Below, piece after piece: positions 10,832 through 21,058 of a DNA stretch of 64,000 nt. How positions within the stretch are numbered: position 1 is the first letter of the stretch; every line of letters starts with the position of its first letter. The notes under the pieces were generated by a model, which was not told the origin of the DNA, made no database searches, and saw nothing but the letters and a program-made list of their open reading frames with translations. Source of the stretch: Galdieria partita (Eukaryota > Rhodophyta > Bangiophyceae > Galdieriales > Galdieriaceae); the NCBI GenBank assembly GCA_025991245.1, contig BQMJ01000062.1, forward strand, positions 62,001-126,000, in the 5' to 3' direction. A program made the position numbers and the translations under genes.

Positions 10832-12385
10832 TTATAGTTTTTGACGTTGTATTTCATCTTGCCAACCACAAAGAGCTGATAATCGGCTTATCGTTTCCTG
10901 ACAGTCACCTAAAAGTAAGAGATCGTTTGGACGCTCTCCAATGTCACCCGATGGTTCCTTATTCATAAGGACTCTTGGAACTTGATCATCGACCATCTCT
11001 GGTAAACCTGCAACTGGCATAACCACCAACGAAGTACCAATAATGAGTAATAAATCAGCAACTCTAAGATCGTTGACTGACAAGGTAAAAAATCTTTCAG
11101 GAAGCCCTTCACCGAAAAAGACAATATCAGGTTTGACAACTCCTGTGCAGTTCTCACAGACAGGGATTTGATTATTCTTCATGGCTTCTCTCACCTTCTC
11201 AATGGGATGCTCAGCATGACATTCGATGCAATGTGCACGGGTCATCGAGCCATGTGCTTGTACTAAGCGACTTTGAGGAATTCCCGCTGCCAACTCTAAG
11301 CTATCCACATTTTGCTACCAGGAAATAAGGAGTAAAAAGAATCAACACCTCTATCATACTTACTGTATAGATACGACGTAACATTCTTCTGTCATTCAAC
11401 ATGACAAGAAATCGATGTGCCTAAGTAAGTTGAGTCTTTGTAAAAAGAACCTACAGACACCTACCAACGTAGGTTGTGGTGACGTCGGCATCAATTCTTT
11501 GGCAACTTTATAAAACGGTTGCGGGTCACGTCGAAAGAAAGATATATCAAAAACTGCTGTAGGGTACGGTAGTGAATACTTGTCCAAGTTATCATAAAGA
11601 CCGGTCTTAGGAGTCCTGAAATCCGGAATACCTGCAGCAGTTGATATACCGGCCCCTATGAGTACGACAATATTCGAAAAGCAACCTTGTTTGAGAGCAG
11701 TTGCCAAGCTTTCAATGCTATCCAACTTGCAAGGCTTTGAACCTTTGTTACTCTGTGACTCGATACAACTGGACTTGATAGGTAAGCTGATAGAATTTAG
11801 GGCAATAGTAGACCTGGATTGATAACAACTATTGTCTTCTTTGAGGTTCAAAGAAGCTTCAAACTTGTCAGCGAAAGCTTCATCCTCTCCGGGACCAATG
11901 TCGTGTAAACGTGACGGACCTGCTTCATCCGACCGAACAGGAAGAGGTTCTCCAAACTTCACTCGATGAAATCGCTCCATCAACGAACTTTCTACAGATG
12001 CTACAAAGAACTCTGAGAAAAATGATAAACAAAATAACTCTTTGACAAACTCACACACATAACTATCACAAATGAAGCACCATAAACTGAGGTCTAATAA
12101 ACTCAGTGCCACGGCGTGTTGTCCATCATCACTCTCAGTAAAATGCTCCTTCATGTGACCATTAACGTAACGGCTGCAAAGCAAACGGGCACAGGAAAGA
12201 CAAACCCAGTTCTCCTCTCGTTCTTCACAGCGTTCGCAGTGACCTGAAAAGTACCCAACCAGTCTTTCTTCCGAAAACAAAGCGTCTTCCACCTCGAGAC
12301 TGTTGATATGTTCGCAGTCGTATTTCGGTTCGACTGCAAATACCCCTTCATCCACTGGATATGCCTGACCTGGCAACATTGTCAA
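10832..12385 (-). CDS. ZnF-UBP domain fused to a SIRT2-like sirtuin deacylase
   Basis: NAD-dependent protein deacylase with a ubiquitin-binding zinc finger. Four exons: 12385-12055, 12000-11465, 11420-11364, 11314-10832 (introns 54, 44 and 49 nt), 468 aa. Residues ~20-130 are a UBP-type zinc finger: CERCEEREENWVCLSCARLL, a His-containing block (HMKEHF), then DLSLWCFICDSYV joined to KFGEPLP as in HDAC6 and USP5. The sirtuin core follows: GAGISTAAGIPDFR, PTLAHRF, YTQNVDSLE, catalytic HGS, zinc Cys pairs (CIECH, CENC), VKPDIVFFGE and GTSLVV. The first intron is a multiple of three and open, but removing it restores the finger. Class I-like by motif. A tRNA gene lies 95 bases beyond its start. 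Confidence 0.85.
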
Positions 12386-12479
12386 AGGACACTAAACTTG
12401 AACGGAAGTGATTTCCAGGAAGCAATGATTGATAGTTCATCCTTCTAAATAATGATTATTACTTCTATATGAAAGTGAA

Positions 12480-12552
12480 GGGTCTGTAGCTCAATCGGTA
12501 GAGTGCACGGTTTGCATCCGTGAGGCACCGGGATCGAAACCCGGCAGATCCA
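12480..12552 (+). tRNA. trnA-TGC: tRNA-Ala (anticodon TGC)
   Basis: A 73-base cloverleaf. The acceptor arms GGGTCTG and CAGATCC pair, including a G3:U70 wobble, the alanine identity element. Anticodon stem CACGG/CCGTG encloses loop TTTGCAT with anticodon TGC. T arm CCGGG/CCCGG has loop ATCGAAA. No intron and no encoded CCA. Internal box A (TAGCTCAATCGG) and box B (GGATCGAAAC) are intact, and a TTTT Pol III terminator follows at 12561-12564. It sits between the divergent start of the sirtuin gene and the 3' end of the EPC gene. Confidence 0.96.
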
Positions 12553-12560
12553 GAATCTGC

Positions 12561-12564
12561 TTTT
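12561..12564 (+). terminator. RNA polymerase III terminator of tRNA-Ala
   Basis: Run of four T residues eight bases after the tRNA discriminator base, with another T-rich tract just behind it; the usual Pol III stop. Confidence 0.7.
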
Positions 12565-12760
12565 CGTTTTGCAACGAGACTAGCGATACCACATCATGAT
12601 CCCTTGCACTGTAGGAGAGTATTGTGCTAGGCACTCTTGTTACCATTACACAAAATATAGACTATAGTCTCACATAAATTATTGCTGTATATAAATTACA
12701 GAGTCGAGATTTATTTCTAACCGAAAATTTATGCATCAGTGACCCACTTGCACGAAACTG

Positions 12761-14655
12761 TTATGTAGAGAGGTGGGATTCCCTTTTCATCCTTTCCAGA
12801 TTCTCAGGAATGAACAAATATCCACTCCTCTCTCTTTCTTGAGAAGCATGTTTACCGTTTCCTAAATATTCGCCGTTCTTCTTGGAAGGCCATCTTAGCC
12901 ACATATTATCCACAGAAAGAAGTCCCGGCGACGATTTGGAAGATCTCAACCTTTCAGGAATAGCAGTCACATTGTCTTGCAACGATACGACATTGCTTGA
13001 AAAAGGTAACAACTTTCCATTTTCTTCTTCTAAAGGCGACACTTCTTCATGAGAAATATTCACAACTCTATCAAAAATAATACGTCCACCTCTTCCAAGT
13101 CTACCACGAAAACGAGTGGACTTTGAACTCGGACATGCAACTGGAGAGCAAAATGGAACATCATCTGGCAACCGAACATCATGAGGCTTCCAAGGAGGAT
13201 ATCTAACGGTGTTCCTCAACGAGGCTGCTTCAAATACCCTATGATCGTATGGGTTCACACCTGATCCAACAAAACCATCTGAAAAGTAGCGCATATTCTT
13301 AATAAATCGTTGACCGGCTTCATCAAACCCATATTCATCAAAACGACTCGTGTTTCTGTCTTCCTCCTCCTTCTCTTCGTCTCTCTTACTCGTATCTTCT
13401 GACCTTCTTCTCTTTTTACTCTTTCTCGAACGATCAGATATGAATCTACCACCTAAAATTGCCTTTCGAATATCCGAAGGAAGCGCCAACCCCGATAAAG
13501 GAATATAAATATTCGTTCCATTCAAACCTGCAGTTCCTTTATCATAAATACACAGCACATTGTTATCATTCATACAACTTTGCTTCATCAAGGCAGCCAT
13601 CTTTACACTCGACCGAGCTAATACAAGCCGAGAATAAACAATGCTACATGATAAATGTTCCCGTTTCAACCGTTCCCTCTTTACAATCTGCTCTACAATC
13701 ATTCTCAACTTTTCAAAGTCACGTCTCATCCGAACAGCTTTGCGATAATTTTCATATGTATTCTCCGTTCCTTTCTGTGCACCGAACTCATGATCTCTTG
13801 GGCGAAAAGCCAGAGATGGATTGGGATCATCTACAGGAGGTGGCTTCCTTAAAATTCTCAAAAGCGGCTGACCATTCTCTTGTCTCCTTCGAAACCAATG
13901 CTGATAAATTTTTTCCTTGAGCGATTCAGGAATCTCTCGTAGACTCTTCAAGCCTTCCTTCATCTTGGAATAGGCAGCAAAATCATCCTTTACCAAAAAT
14001 CAAAAAACGTTCCACTTTCTCAGGATAAACAATTACCTCTGAGCCTTGAATCCTTTCCAACATATCCATCACATATTCAAAGTCTGACAAAGAAAGTTGA
14101 TATTCATTGCTCTCATTTAGTTGAGTAACAAATTCTTCATCTATTGGGTCTGCTTCATACAGCACCAAAAATGAAGAAATATCCTTTTTTACTATCACGC
14201 AATAGTTAACAATGGATACCTTCCATAAGGATCGATAATGATATACCTTCTTGAACGTACTCCTTGGGAAGATAATATGGTTTCTGAGATTCATAAATAG
14301 GACTCTTCCTTTCTTGCACAACAGGAATAGGAATCTCGATTTCATGCTTTCTTCTATCATCTTTCAATAAAGATGCTAACAAAGCTTCCTTCAGATGCCG
14401 TTCCTATATCATTCCCCATGTCAGTACCCAGTTACGACGCACCCTCATGAATTAACCGGCGGGCCAAAACTAAATTGAAAACCGACGTTACAGACTGCTT
14501 ACCTCCTGTTCTGAAGGGTCAACACCTGTCTCTACAGCAGGTAAACCTCTTGTAGAGAAAAGTTCTTCTTGAACCGGAAAGTCTTTGTTTGATCGTATTA
14601 TCTGCAAAGGCCGGTTCAAATCTATTGGACGGGGTCGGAAGCTTGGCCTGCTCAT
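12761..14655 (-). CDS. EPC: Enhancer of Polycomb homolog (EPC/Epl1)
   Basis: Scaffold subunit of the NuA4/Tip60 (piccolo) histone acetyltransferase complex. Four exons: 14655-14503, 14403-14247, 14191-14037, 13987-12761, giving 563 aa. The N-terminus MSRPSFRPRPIDLNRPLQI matches the conserved EPC start. Next come ERHLKEALLASLL, then YEADPIDEEF and LSDFEYVMDMLE of the EPcA module, which contacts Esa1/Tip60 and Yng2. After it is FRRRQENGQPLLRILRKPPP and DTYENY-like TYENYRKAVRMRRD. The rest is charged and probably disordered. Introns are 99, 55 and 49 nt; the 99-nt one is the longest I found in the window. A second NuA4-type reader is not seen nearby. Confidence 0.85.
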
Positions 14656-15694
14656 GGCTGGTGAAGTCGATAAAAGACCCCTCCAGGAGAGCTAGGAATG
14701 TTCTTTGACCCCTTATTATTCCGTTGAGTCAAGTTAATTTTCGTTTCGAGCAAAAAACTCAAACACTTTTGTAGTCACTACTTGCGACTAGGGATGGAGA
14801 CGCAGCTTGCGCGCCAATACTATGGGGGTGATTTGCCAAATCTGGAGGATTGGAGAAGAATGTGGCCCTTTCATTTGGAGTAGGTGTGTATGTCAAGGGT
14901 TGTAAGGAACCAACATTGCGAAAAAAGACGAGTGGTCATATTAAGGTTTACTGTATAAAAGAGCAATCATATGGCGATAGAGTAGCGCTGTTGTTGAAAG
15001 AGTGTATTTGACAACAAACCACACTTTGCCCGCTTGGACGATATCCGTTTTGTACTTGCTGTTGTCTACCGTTGTATTTGTTCGCGCTTAGGGTCGTTGA
15101 AATATTTTTGCTGGTCATTTCATAGTGATGGTATGTTTTCATCTATGAAAGCGGACACCTTCGTTATGTTTCCTTTTATAGAAATATGCAGCTGAGGGCG
15201 TGAAATCTTTTAGGGCCATTTCTCCTAATTAAATGATAGTGTACCTTGAAGAATACATGTATTCTGAAAAATTCCGTCGTAGTCATTGTTTTGGACGACA
15301 AGTTTGTATAGATTAACAAAGCTTGGCCTTTGTGAAACTTAAACAATACTGAAATGCGTCGTCTGTATTGGTTATCTCATATGCAGCATCCATCGTCACA
15401 CGTTGCGTATTGAAGAAACTGTATCAAACCTTTGCACAATACAATGTCGCATGACATAGTCGAAAGTTGTTGGCAACGCATCTCACGTTCATGGAAGGCA
15501 CTGTTCTACTCGTTTGTGACTACGATGAATATTTGAAGCTGCTGTTCAAATTCTCCAACGATCTGAAGAGATAGTTTGTGTTCTCTCATAAGACGTGGAT
15601 CGTTGGGTTCATTCTTTTGGGAAGAATAAAAGGAAGCATTGAGGGAAATTGATTTGTCATTTGGTGGACTGCGTAAGAGTCTGTTGGCAAAGTA
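14656..15694. other. Spacer between EPC and the COX7a-like gene
   Basis: About 1 kb between two divergent genes. No protein family recognised. A possible 38-codon spliced frame (14794-14879 joined to 14928-14958 by a 48-nt GT-AG gap) and a 64-codon minus frame (14948-15142) exist, but neither has supporting similarity. Confidence 0.4.
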
Positions 15695-15965
15695 ATGGGA
15701 CTTTTTAGTAGACTGTTTCTACGACCCAATCGTGTGCCTCAAAAGATCGTAGAGTTTCAAAAGCGAAAGCAAGAAGGTTATTTTACTTATAATGCTGGAA
15801 AGTAAGTGGTTGGTTGTTGGAGTCTTTCAAGGGTTAACAGGTTGTGGTTTTAGGTACGACAAATATGTGAACACACCGATTTACCTGTTTGTGTCCGCAA
15901 CTGGTTTGTATGCATTTGTAGACGGCTGTCTATGGGCCGCAGGAAAGAAGGAAAGTCAAGCATAG
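15695..15965 (+). CDS. Small mitochondrial inner-membrane protein, cytochrome c oxidase subunit 7a-like
   Basis: Two exons, 15695-15801 and 15854-15965, joined by a 52-nt GT-AG intron in phase 2, giving 72 aa. The protein starts MGLFSRLFLRPNRVPQKIVE, has a QKRKQEGYFTYNAGKYDKY middle, and one membrane span (IYLFVSATGLYAFVDGCLWA, about residues 45-64) followed by a short KKES tail. This layout (basic N-terminus, K-x-FQ region, single span near the C-terminus) is that of COX7a, a nuclear-coded subunit of respiratory complex IV. The match is by layout and scattered residues only, so another small inner-membrane subunit is possible. Confidence 0.5.
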
Positions 15966-16169
15966 AGTGAGTCTTTTGCTACCACGGACGAGCGTGTCAA
16001 AAGAAGACGATGACGTGGTGGTGTTCGTTGGTTTCTCTAATATGCTTAGTTTTCTTGTAATGAAGAATTCTTATATTTTTCTTTAGAACCCATTGTTTAA
16101 GCATTTCAATCACAACTTTAAGTTCTAACAAAGGAAGACAAAGCCACGTAGAAACCTAGAAATATCTTT

Positions 16170-18238
16170 TCAATCTTTCCACTTGGGTCCATACTTTTCC
16201 AGTTCCTTCTCTGGTCCAGAAGCAAATCCTTTCCTTACGAAATTTTCATGGAACATATTTGCAAGTTTTTGAGCAGTTTTCTCATATTCTTCAGGGCTCT
16301 TCCAAGAAGAACGTGGATCCAATATGGAAGGATCTTCCAACCTGAACATAAGAATATAGAAAGAATCCAAAATGGCAGAAAGAAAGTGTTACCTCTTAAC
16401 CGACTTAGGAGTTCGTAACTGGAAGATAGGATCTGGTTCGTTGTACTCAACATTCGCTAGTTCATTGCTGATAATGGCAGAAATGATTTGCCGGGTCAGC
16501 CTCAATTTCATACGTTGTCCAACTCCATAAGGACCTCCAGTCCATCCGGTGTTTACAAGATAGACATGTGAATTATGTTTCAATATCTATGCCAAAATAT
16601 TCAGTATATTTCTTCAAACTACGTAGCCAAAAATTACCTTTTCACGAAGCAAGTCTGCATAGATACGAGGTGAATGAACCATAAATGGAGCACCAAAACA
16701 ATGAGAGAACGTTGCTTGGGGTTCTTTAACTCCTCTTTCTGTACCGGCTACTTTTGCTGAATAACCTACAAACAGTTCATAAACTCTCAAGAGAATACAA
16801 TATATCCACTACATGCCTTGTACAAAATGATACATGGCTTGTTCAGGTGTCAACTTTGCAACAGGAGGCAACACTCCAAAGGCATCACATGCAAGAAAAA
16901 TAACTGCATGGGGATGAGTACCTCTTCTCGAAGGTTCCCAATTTCTAATATGCTATCATATTCAAATTAGACCTTATTTGAGTGTCTTCAGACAAAAACT
17001 TACTTCAATTGGATAGGAAACACGAGTGTTCTCCGTTTTGGATCCATCACTATAGTCCACCTTTTTCCTTTCATCCAGAATAACATTTTCTAATATTGCA
17101 TTCTCTTTAATTGCGTTGTAGATATCTGGTTCCGAAGAAGGATCAAGATTAATGACTTTTGCATAACAACTACACAAACTTTAGTAATTGCTCTTTGTGC
17201 AATCCAGTATTTTCCTTTACCCTCCTTCAAAGTTAAATACTCCATCATTATCCCAACTACAAAACCACTCAGTAAATAATGAATCACAAAATAGTTAAAA
17301 ATTACCCATGCTCATCATCTCCAATAAGATTTCTTTCAGGATCAGCAGAAAGAGTAGTCTTTCCAGTTCCTGATAACCCAAAATATAAAACAGACTCCTC
17401 TACTGGTCCTCTCCCACGGGTTGCAGAACAGTGCATAGGTAAGATTCTCTCTTCAGGAAGCCAGTAATTCATTAAAGTAAAGCAACCTTTTTTCACTTCT
17501 CCGCTATATTCTGTTCCTATCACAGTATATACATACTCAAAGAAATAAAAACTAATTCATATAGCTACATACCGGCAATAAGGCCTAGTTTCCTTTCCAA
17601 ATCTATCATCACGAAAACATCAGAGTTCAAATTCTGTTCTTGCCACTTGGGGTTACGAATAGAAGGACAATGAATCCAAGTAAACTCAGGTTGAAATGAA
17701 TCCAGCGTGGGATAAGATTCGCCAAATTTGTCAGGAGTCAACAACATGTTGAGGCAAAAGTGATGAATCCAGGCTCTCTCTGATATCACTCTAACCTTCT
17801 TTTTGCTTCGTTTGCTTGTGCCGATGTAGCCATCGAAGACATATACATTTTTCTTCCCAAGATATTTTGGAAAGAGTGCAAATGCTTCATCAAAGATATC
17901 GGGAGAAACTGGCTGGTTAAAGCCTCCCCAGTCAATTTTTGAACGTGAAGGCTCTCTCTCAACGAAATACTTGTCTTTGGGTGAACGTCCAGTATAAATT
18001 CCTGTGTCAACCCTAAGATGGTTGAGTCTCAAACACAAAAAGCATCTAGGATACGTACACAACAGCTCCATTATCAGCTAGAACTACCTCTCCGTTATCT
18101 ATTTCGTGCTTTCTCACTTGTTCAAAGGACAAGTTGCGGAAAACTTCTGCAACCCCCTGAGACCTTGAAGTTAGCCATTGTACAGTACAAATTGGCAAGC
18201 AAACATACCAATTCTGATAAAATATTTACTTTCGACAT
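16170..18238 (-). CDS. PCKA: Phosphoenolpyruvate carboxykinase (ATP)
   Basis: Converts oxaloacetate and ATP to phosphoenolpyruvate, CO2 and ADP; the entry to gluconeogenesis. Ten exons: 18238-18209, 18156-18059, 18012-17573, 17516-17306, 17256-17221, 17169-17004, 16952-16817, 16765-16638, 16586-16393, 16341-16170; 536 aa, normal for the ATP type. Seen: [10 protein letters not shown], the kinase P-loop [31 protein letters not shown] (metal and nucleotide sites), [14 protein letters not shown]. No targeting leader, so probably cytosolic. Five of the nine introns are exactly 51 nt, and intron 7 (16766-16816) begins GC, not GT. The gene is divergent from the triose-phosphate translocator across 812 bases. 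Confidence 0.97.
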
Positions 18239-19050
18239 ATGTTGGCGACTAAACTTGTTTCCACCTTTCAACACAACAGCCGACGTTCACACAACAAGTG
18301 CTTTTTCAATTGAGATGAGAATGTCTAATTGTCATATTTAAGGATTCCACGAGAAATTCTGCGGTGGTGTAGAAAAAGGAACCCGGCGAGTCTCCAAAGA
18401 GGGATTTTAGAGTAATTAGAAGTAATCTAGAAAGATAGTTGCCTTTTATAGATGTAAACCTTGAAGAAAGTTTTTACTTACCAAACCTTAATGTATTATT
18501 ATTCTATAAATGAAACTTGACTTATTTGGGAATATTTTGAACACAAGTCTTTTTTGGCATATAATACTATTCTGGTGTAATCCTTTTAAAGGAAAACTCC
18601 AAACTTCTAAGCAAGACATAACAGTCCGAACATGTGTACAAAAGTCTCTAAAACTATGAAAATAAAGTGCTGTGGTTTGAGAGTTCTTTCCTAGATTCGC
18701 TCCTCTTTATATAAAGAAAATGAAAATATCTCAAGCAGACCAACATTGGAAAATTTCCCCTTATGGATGCTATTAGTTGGAGTTCTCAACGGCCAATATT
18801 CATTGGAAGATAAGATGCTCCGAAGACTTTCCGTATAAAAGTGAAACTAGATTTTTAAGTTGCCTCACTAGGGAAAATGATCAGCTTTTCGCTTTCAATA
18901 GTTTTACATAAGAAACAGTTATGAGATTGAAACTAGCAACCTAATATCTTTATGAGTGTAAGGATTACTTCCAATGTAGTGAAGAGTCTGTAATGAATCC
19001 CACAATCTCTTCCATTCCACATCTCCCCTTTCCAAAGTACGTTGGTAGTC
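18239..19050. promoter_or_regulatory. Shared upstream region of PEPCK and the triose-phosphate translocator
   Basis: 812 bases between the ATGs of two divergent carbon-metabolism genes, long for this genome, where head-to-head genes often have under 110 bases. AT-rich, no coding frame with family signal. Both genes handle C3 compounds, so common control is plausible but is inference; I see no element that I can name. Confidence 0.35.
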
Positions 19051-20328
19051 ATGCCACAAGCCGCATTTGTTTCTCTTTCGTGTTCGCTTTTCTCCAAACA
19101 ACACAGATGGACAGCTTTATCGAGAAATAAGACCCAAAATGTCACTTCAAGCCACATAGAAGGTTTGTTTAGTCTCTTGTAGTCTGAATATGTCAACTGA
19201 TTTAAATAAAAAGGTTCAAAGAAGCTGCTGGGTACTCCACGCTTTACTTTGTCCAGATCCAAGTTCCTAAACCCTTTACATCTTAGTACAAATTACTATA
19301 AAGCCTCTTCTGCTTCCAACAAGGCTGGTATTAGAGCAGCAGTAGACAAGTCCGAAAGTGGTGGGTCTCCTCAAAAGTCCAGTGTAGGAGTTAGCCCAAC
19401 CTTGGTACACACTTTGAAAGTGGGATTTTACTTTTTCTTATGGTATTTCTTCAACTTTATCTTCAACATAGCAAATAAGAGAACTCTGAATATGTGGAAA
19501 TATCCTTGGGTATTATCTACCATCCAACTAGGAGTGGGAGCCCTCTATTGTACCGTTTTATGGATTCTAGGCCTTAGAACAAAGCCAAACGTCTCGAAAA
19601 AGTTAATCAAGGCTCTGATATGGCCATCCTTGGGTCATACATTAGGTCACGCGGCTACTTGCATGTCTTTTTCTTTGGTAGCTATTTCCTTTACTCATGT
19701 TGTGAAATCAGCAGAACCAGTCTTTGGAGCAATTGGTTCAGCACTAGTCTTGGGTGAATTCTTCCATCCACTGACCTATTTAACGCTGGTTCCTATTGTA
19801 TCAGGTGTAGCTCTTTCCGCAGCTACTGAATTGACTTTTACCTGGACTGGATTTATTACTGCTATGATTTCTAATGTAGCCTTTGTTACTCGCAACATCA
19901 CGAGCAAATTTACGATGGTTGACTTTAAGAACGAAAAGACACTGATTGCGCAGAATACATATGCGTTGATCACTATAATATCGTTTTTCATGGAGTTACC
20001 TTTTGCTTTATTGATGGAAGGTTTCCCCCCTTTGGTGTCTGCAATTTCAGGAGTTTCCAAAGCCAAGTTATTTGGAAGTATTATGTTCTGTTCCTTATTT
20101 TATCATCTTTATAATGAGGTGTCGTATCTTTGCTTGGATAACGTTTCTCCGGTATCCTTTTCCATTGGCAATACTATCAAAAGAGTGATCATCATATTTG
20201 GCTCCATTTTAGTGTTTAGGACTCCTGTAACGAGACTCAACTTTATTGGTTCTACTATAGCTATCATTGGTACTATGCTTTATTCTCTGGCCAAGGCCAA
20301 GTTACCATCGAAGCGAGAAAAGCAGTAA
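19051..20328 (+). CDS. TPT: Plastid triose-phosphate/phosphate translocator family
   Basis: Inner-envelope antiporter exchanging triose phosphates or related C3/C5/C6 phosphates for inorganic phosphate. Two exons: 19051-19162 and 19214-20328 with a 51-nt intron, 408 aa. Exon 1 supplies the missing ATG and a Ser/Arg-rich leader (MPQAAFVSLSCSLFSKQHRW) typical of plastid import. The carrier core starts near residue 95 (VGFYFFLWYFFNFIFNIANK), has HVVKSAEPVF, TNxxSK-like RNITSKF, and the final conserved YNEVSYLCLDNVSPVSFSIG and KRVIIIFGSILVFRTPV with substrate-binding Lys/Arg. Eight or so hydrophobic segments. Substrate specificity (TPT, PPT, GPT, XPT) cannot be set by eye; TPT is the simplest guess. 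Confidence 0.88.
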
Positions 20329-20517
20329 TGGATAACGAGTGATAACAATGTTTCTTCCCGTTGTTTTACTTTTCGCTGGAATATGATATGATCCCTTGTT
20401 CTGTGTGAATTTTAAAGTTTTCAAGATTGTTTCTTTTTTGCGCCTTTGTTGTGCTAAAATACGGACATTTTGAGAGAAACAAGAACAACACTTTATCCAC
20501 AAAACGACGACCACTTT

Positions 20518-20808
20518 CTAGTGTTCGGAACCATGAGAGTCTTTCAAGTTACCCCTTCCAAACCTAGGATTAGGAGAGTTTTTGTAGTTTTCGTCTGTGC
20601 AAAGAATAGTTGAACCCTAGAGCAACTTTGAGGAACAAACATACCAGTGGGTTTAAAGGCAAACCACGAAAAAGTCAAAACGATAAAGTAACCGAGATAA
20701 AAGCTTCGCAAGTTAGTTGCAAAGAAAGTGTGCAACGCTTACTTACGGAGTAGACTCTGGTCTACGCGCGTCGTTCCAAAAAATTTTCCAAGTAGGAAGT
20801 CGTGCCAT
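20518..20808 (-). CDS. ATP synthase subunit j (ATP18)-like small protein
   Basis: Three exons: 20808-20747, 20703-20645, 20594-20518 (introns 43 and 50 nt), 65 aa. The spliced protein begins MARLPTWKIFWNDARRPE, has one span (FYLGYFIVLTFSWFAF, residues ~22-37), then KPTDENYKNSPNPRFGRGN. Fungal ATP18 and the plant 6-kDa F1Fo subunit share this plan: short basic start with an aromatic, one span, then an N-D/S-P-NPR(F) type tail. Such subunits sit in the membrane part of mitochondrial ATP synthase and affect its dimers. The reading depends on two small introns, but both use clean GT-AG sites and keep the frame. Convergent with the translocator. Confidence 0.6.
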
Positions 20809-21058
20809 ACTCGTAACTCTTCCGAAGAATTCCACACACACACAATGTGTCCCTCTGACTTCAATGAAAGGCATCCATTTAACAACCAATGTATATACGT
20901 CTATATCTGTTGGAGAGACTCTAAGAGATAAATGAATAAATATATAGGTGAATAGAAAAACTGTGGAGATTGATCCGTTGTTCAGCTTTCAAACAAAGCG
21001 AGAAGTAGACAAGGCATCCATCATTGCGGTTATCGATTCTTGAGCTAAGAGCTGGTGA

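Noticed and set aside
14794-14958. A possible 38-aa spliced gene (86 nt + 31 nt, 48-nt intron)
   Set aside because: Splice sites and frame work, but there is no family similarity and such short frames arise by chance.
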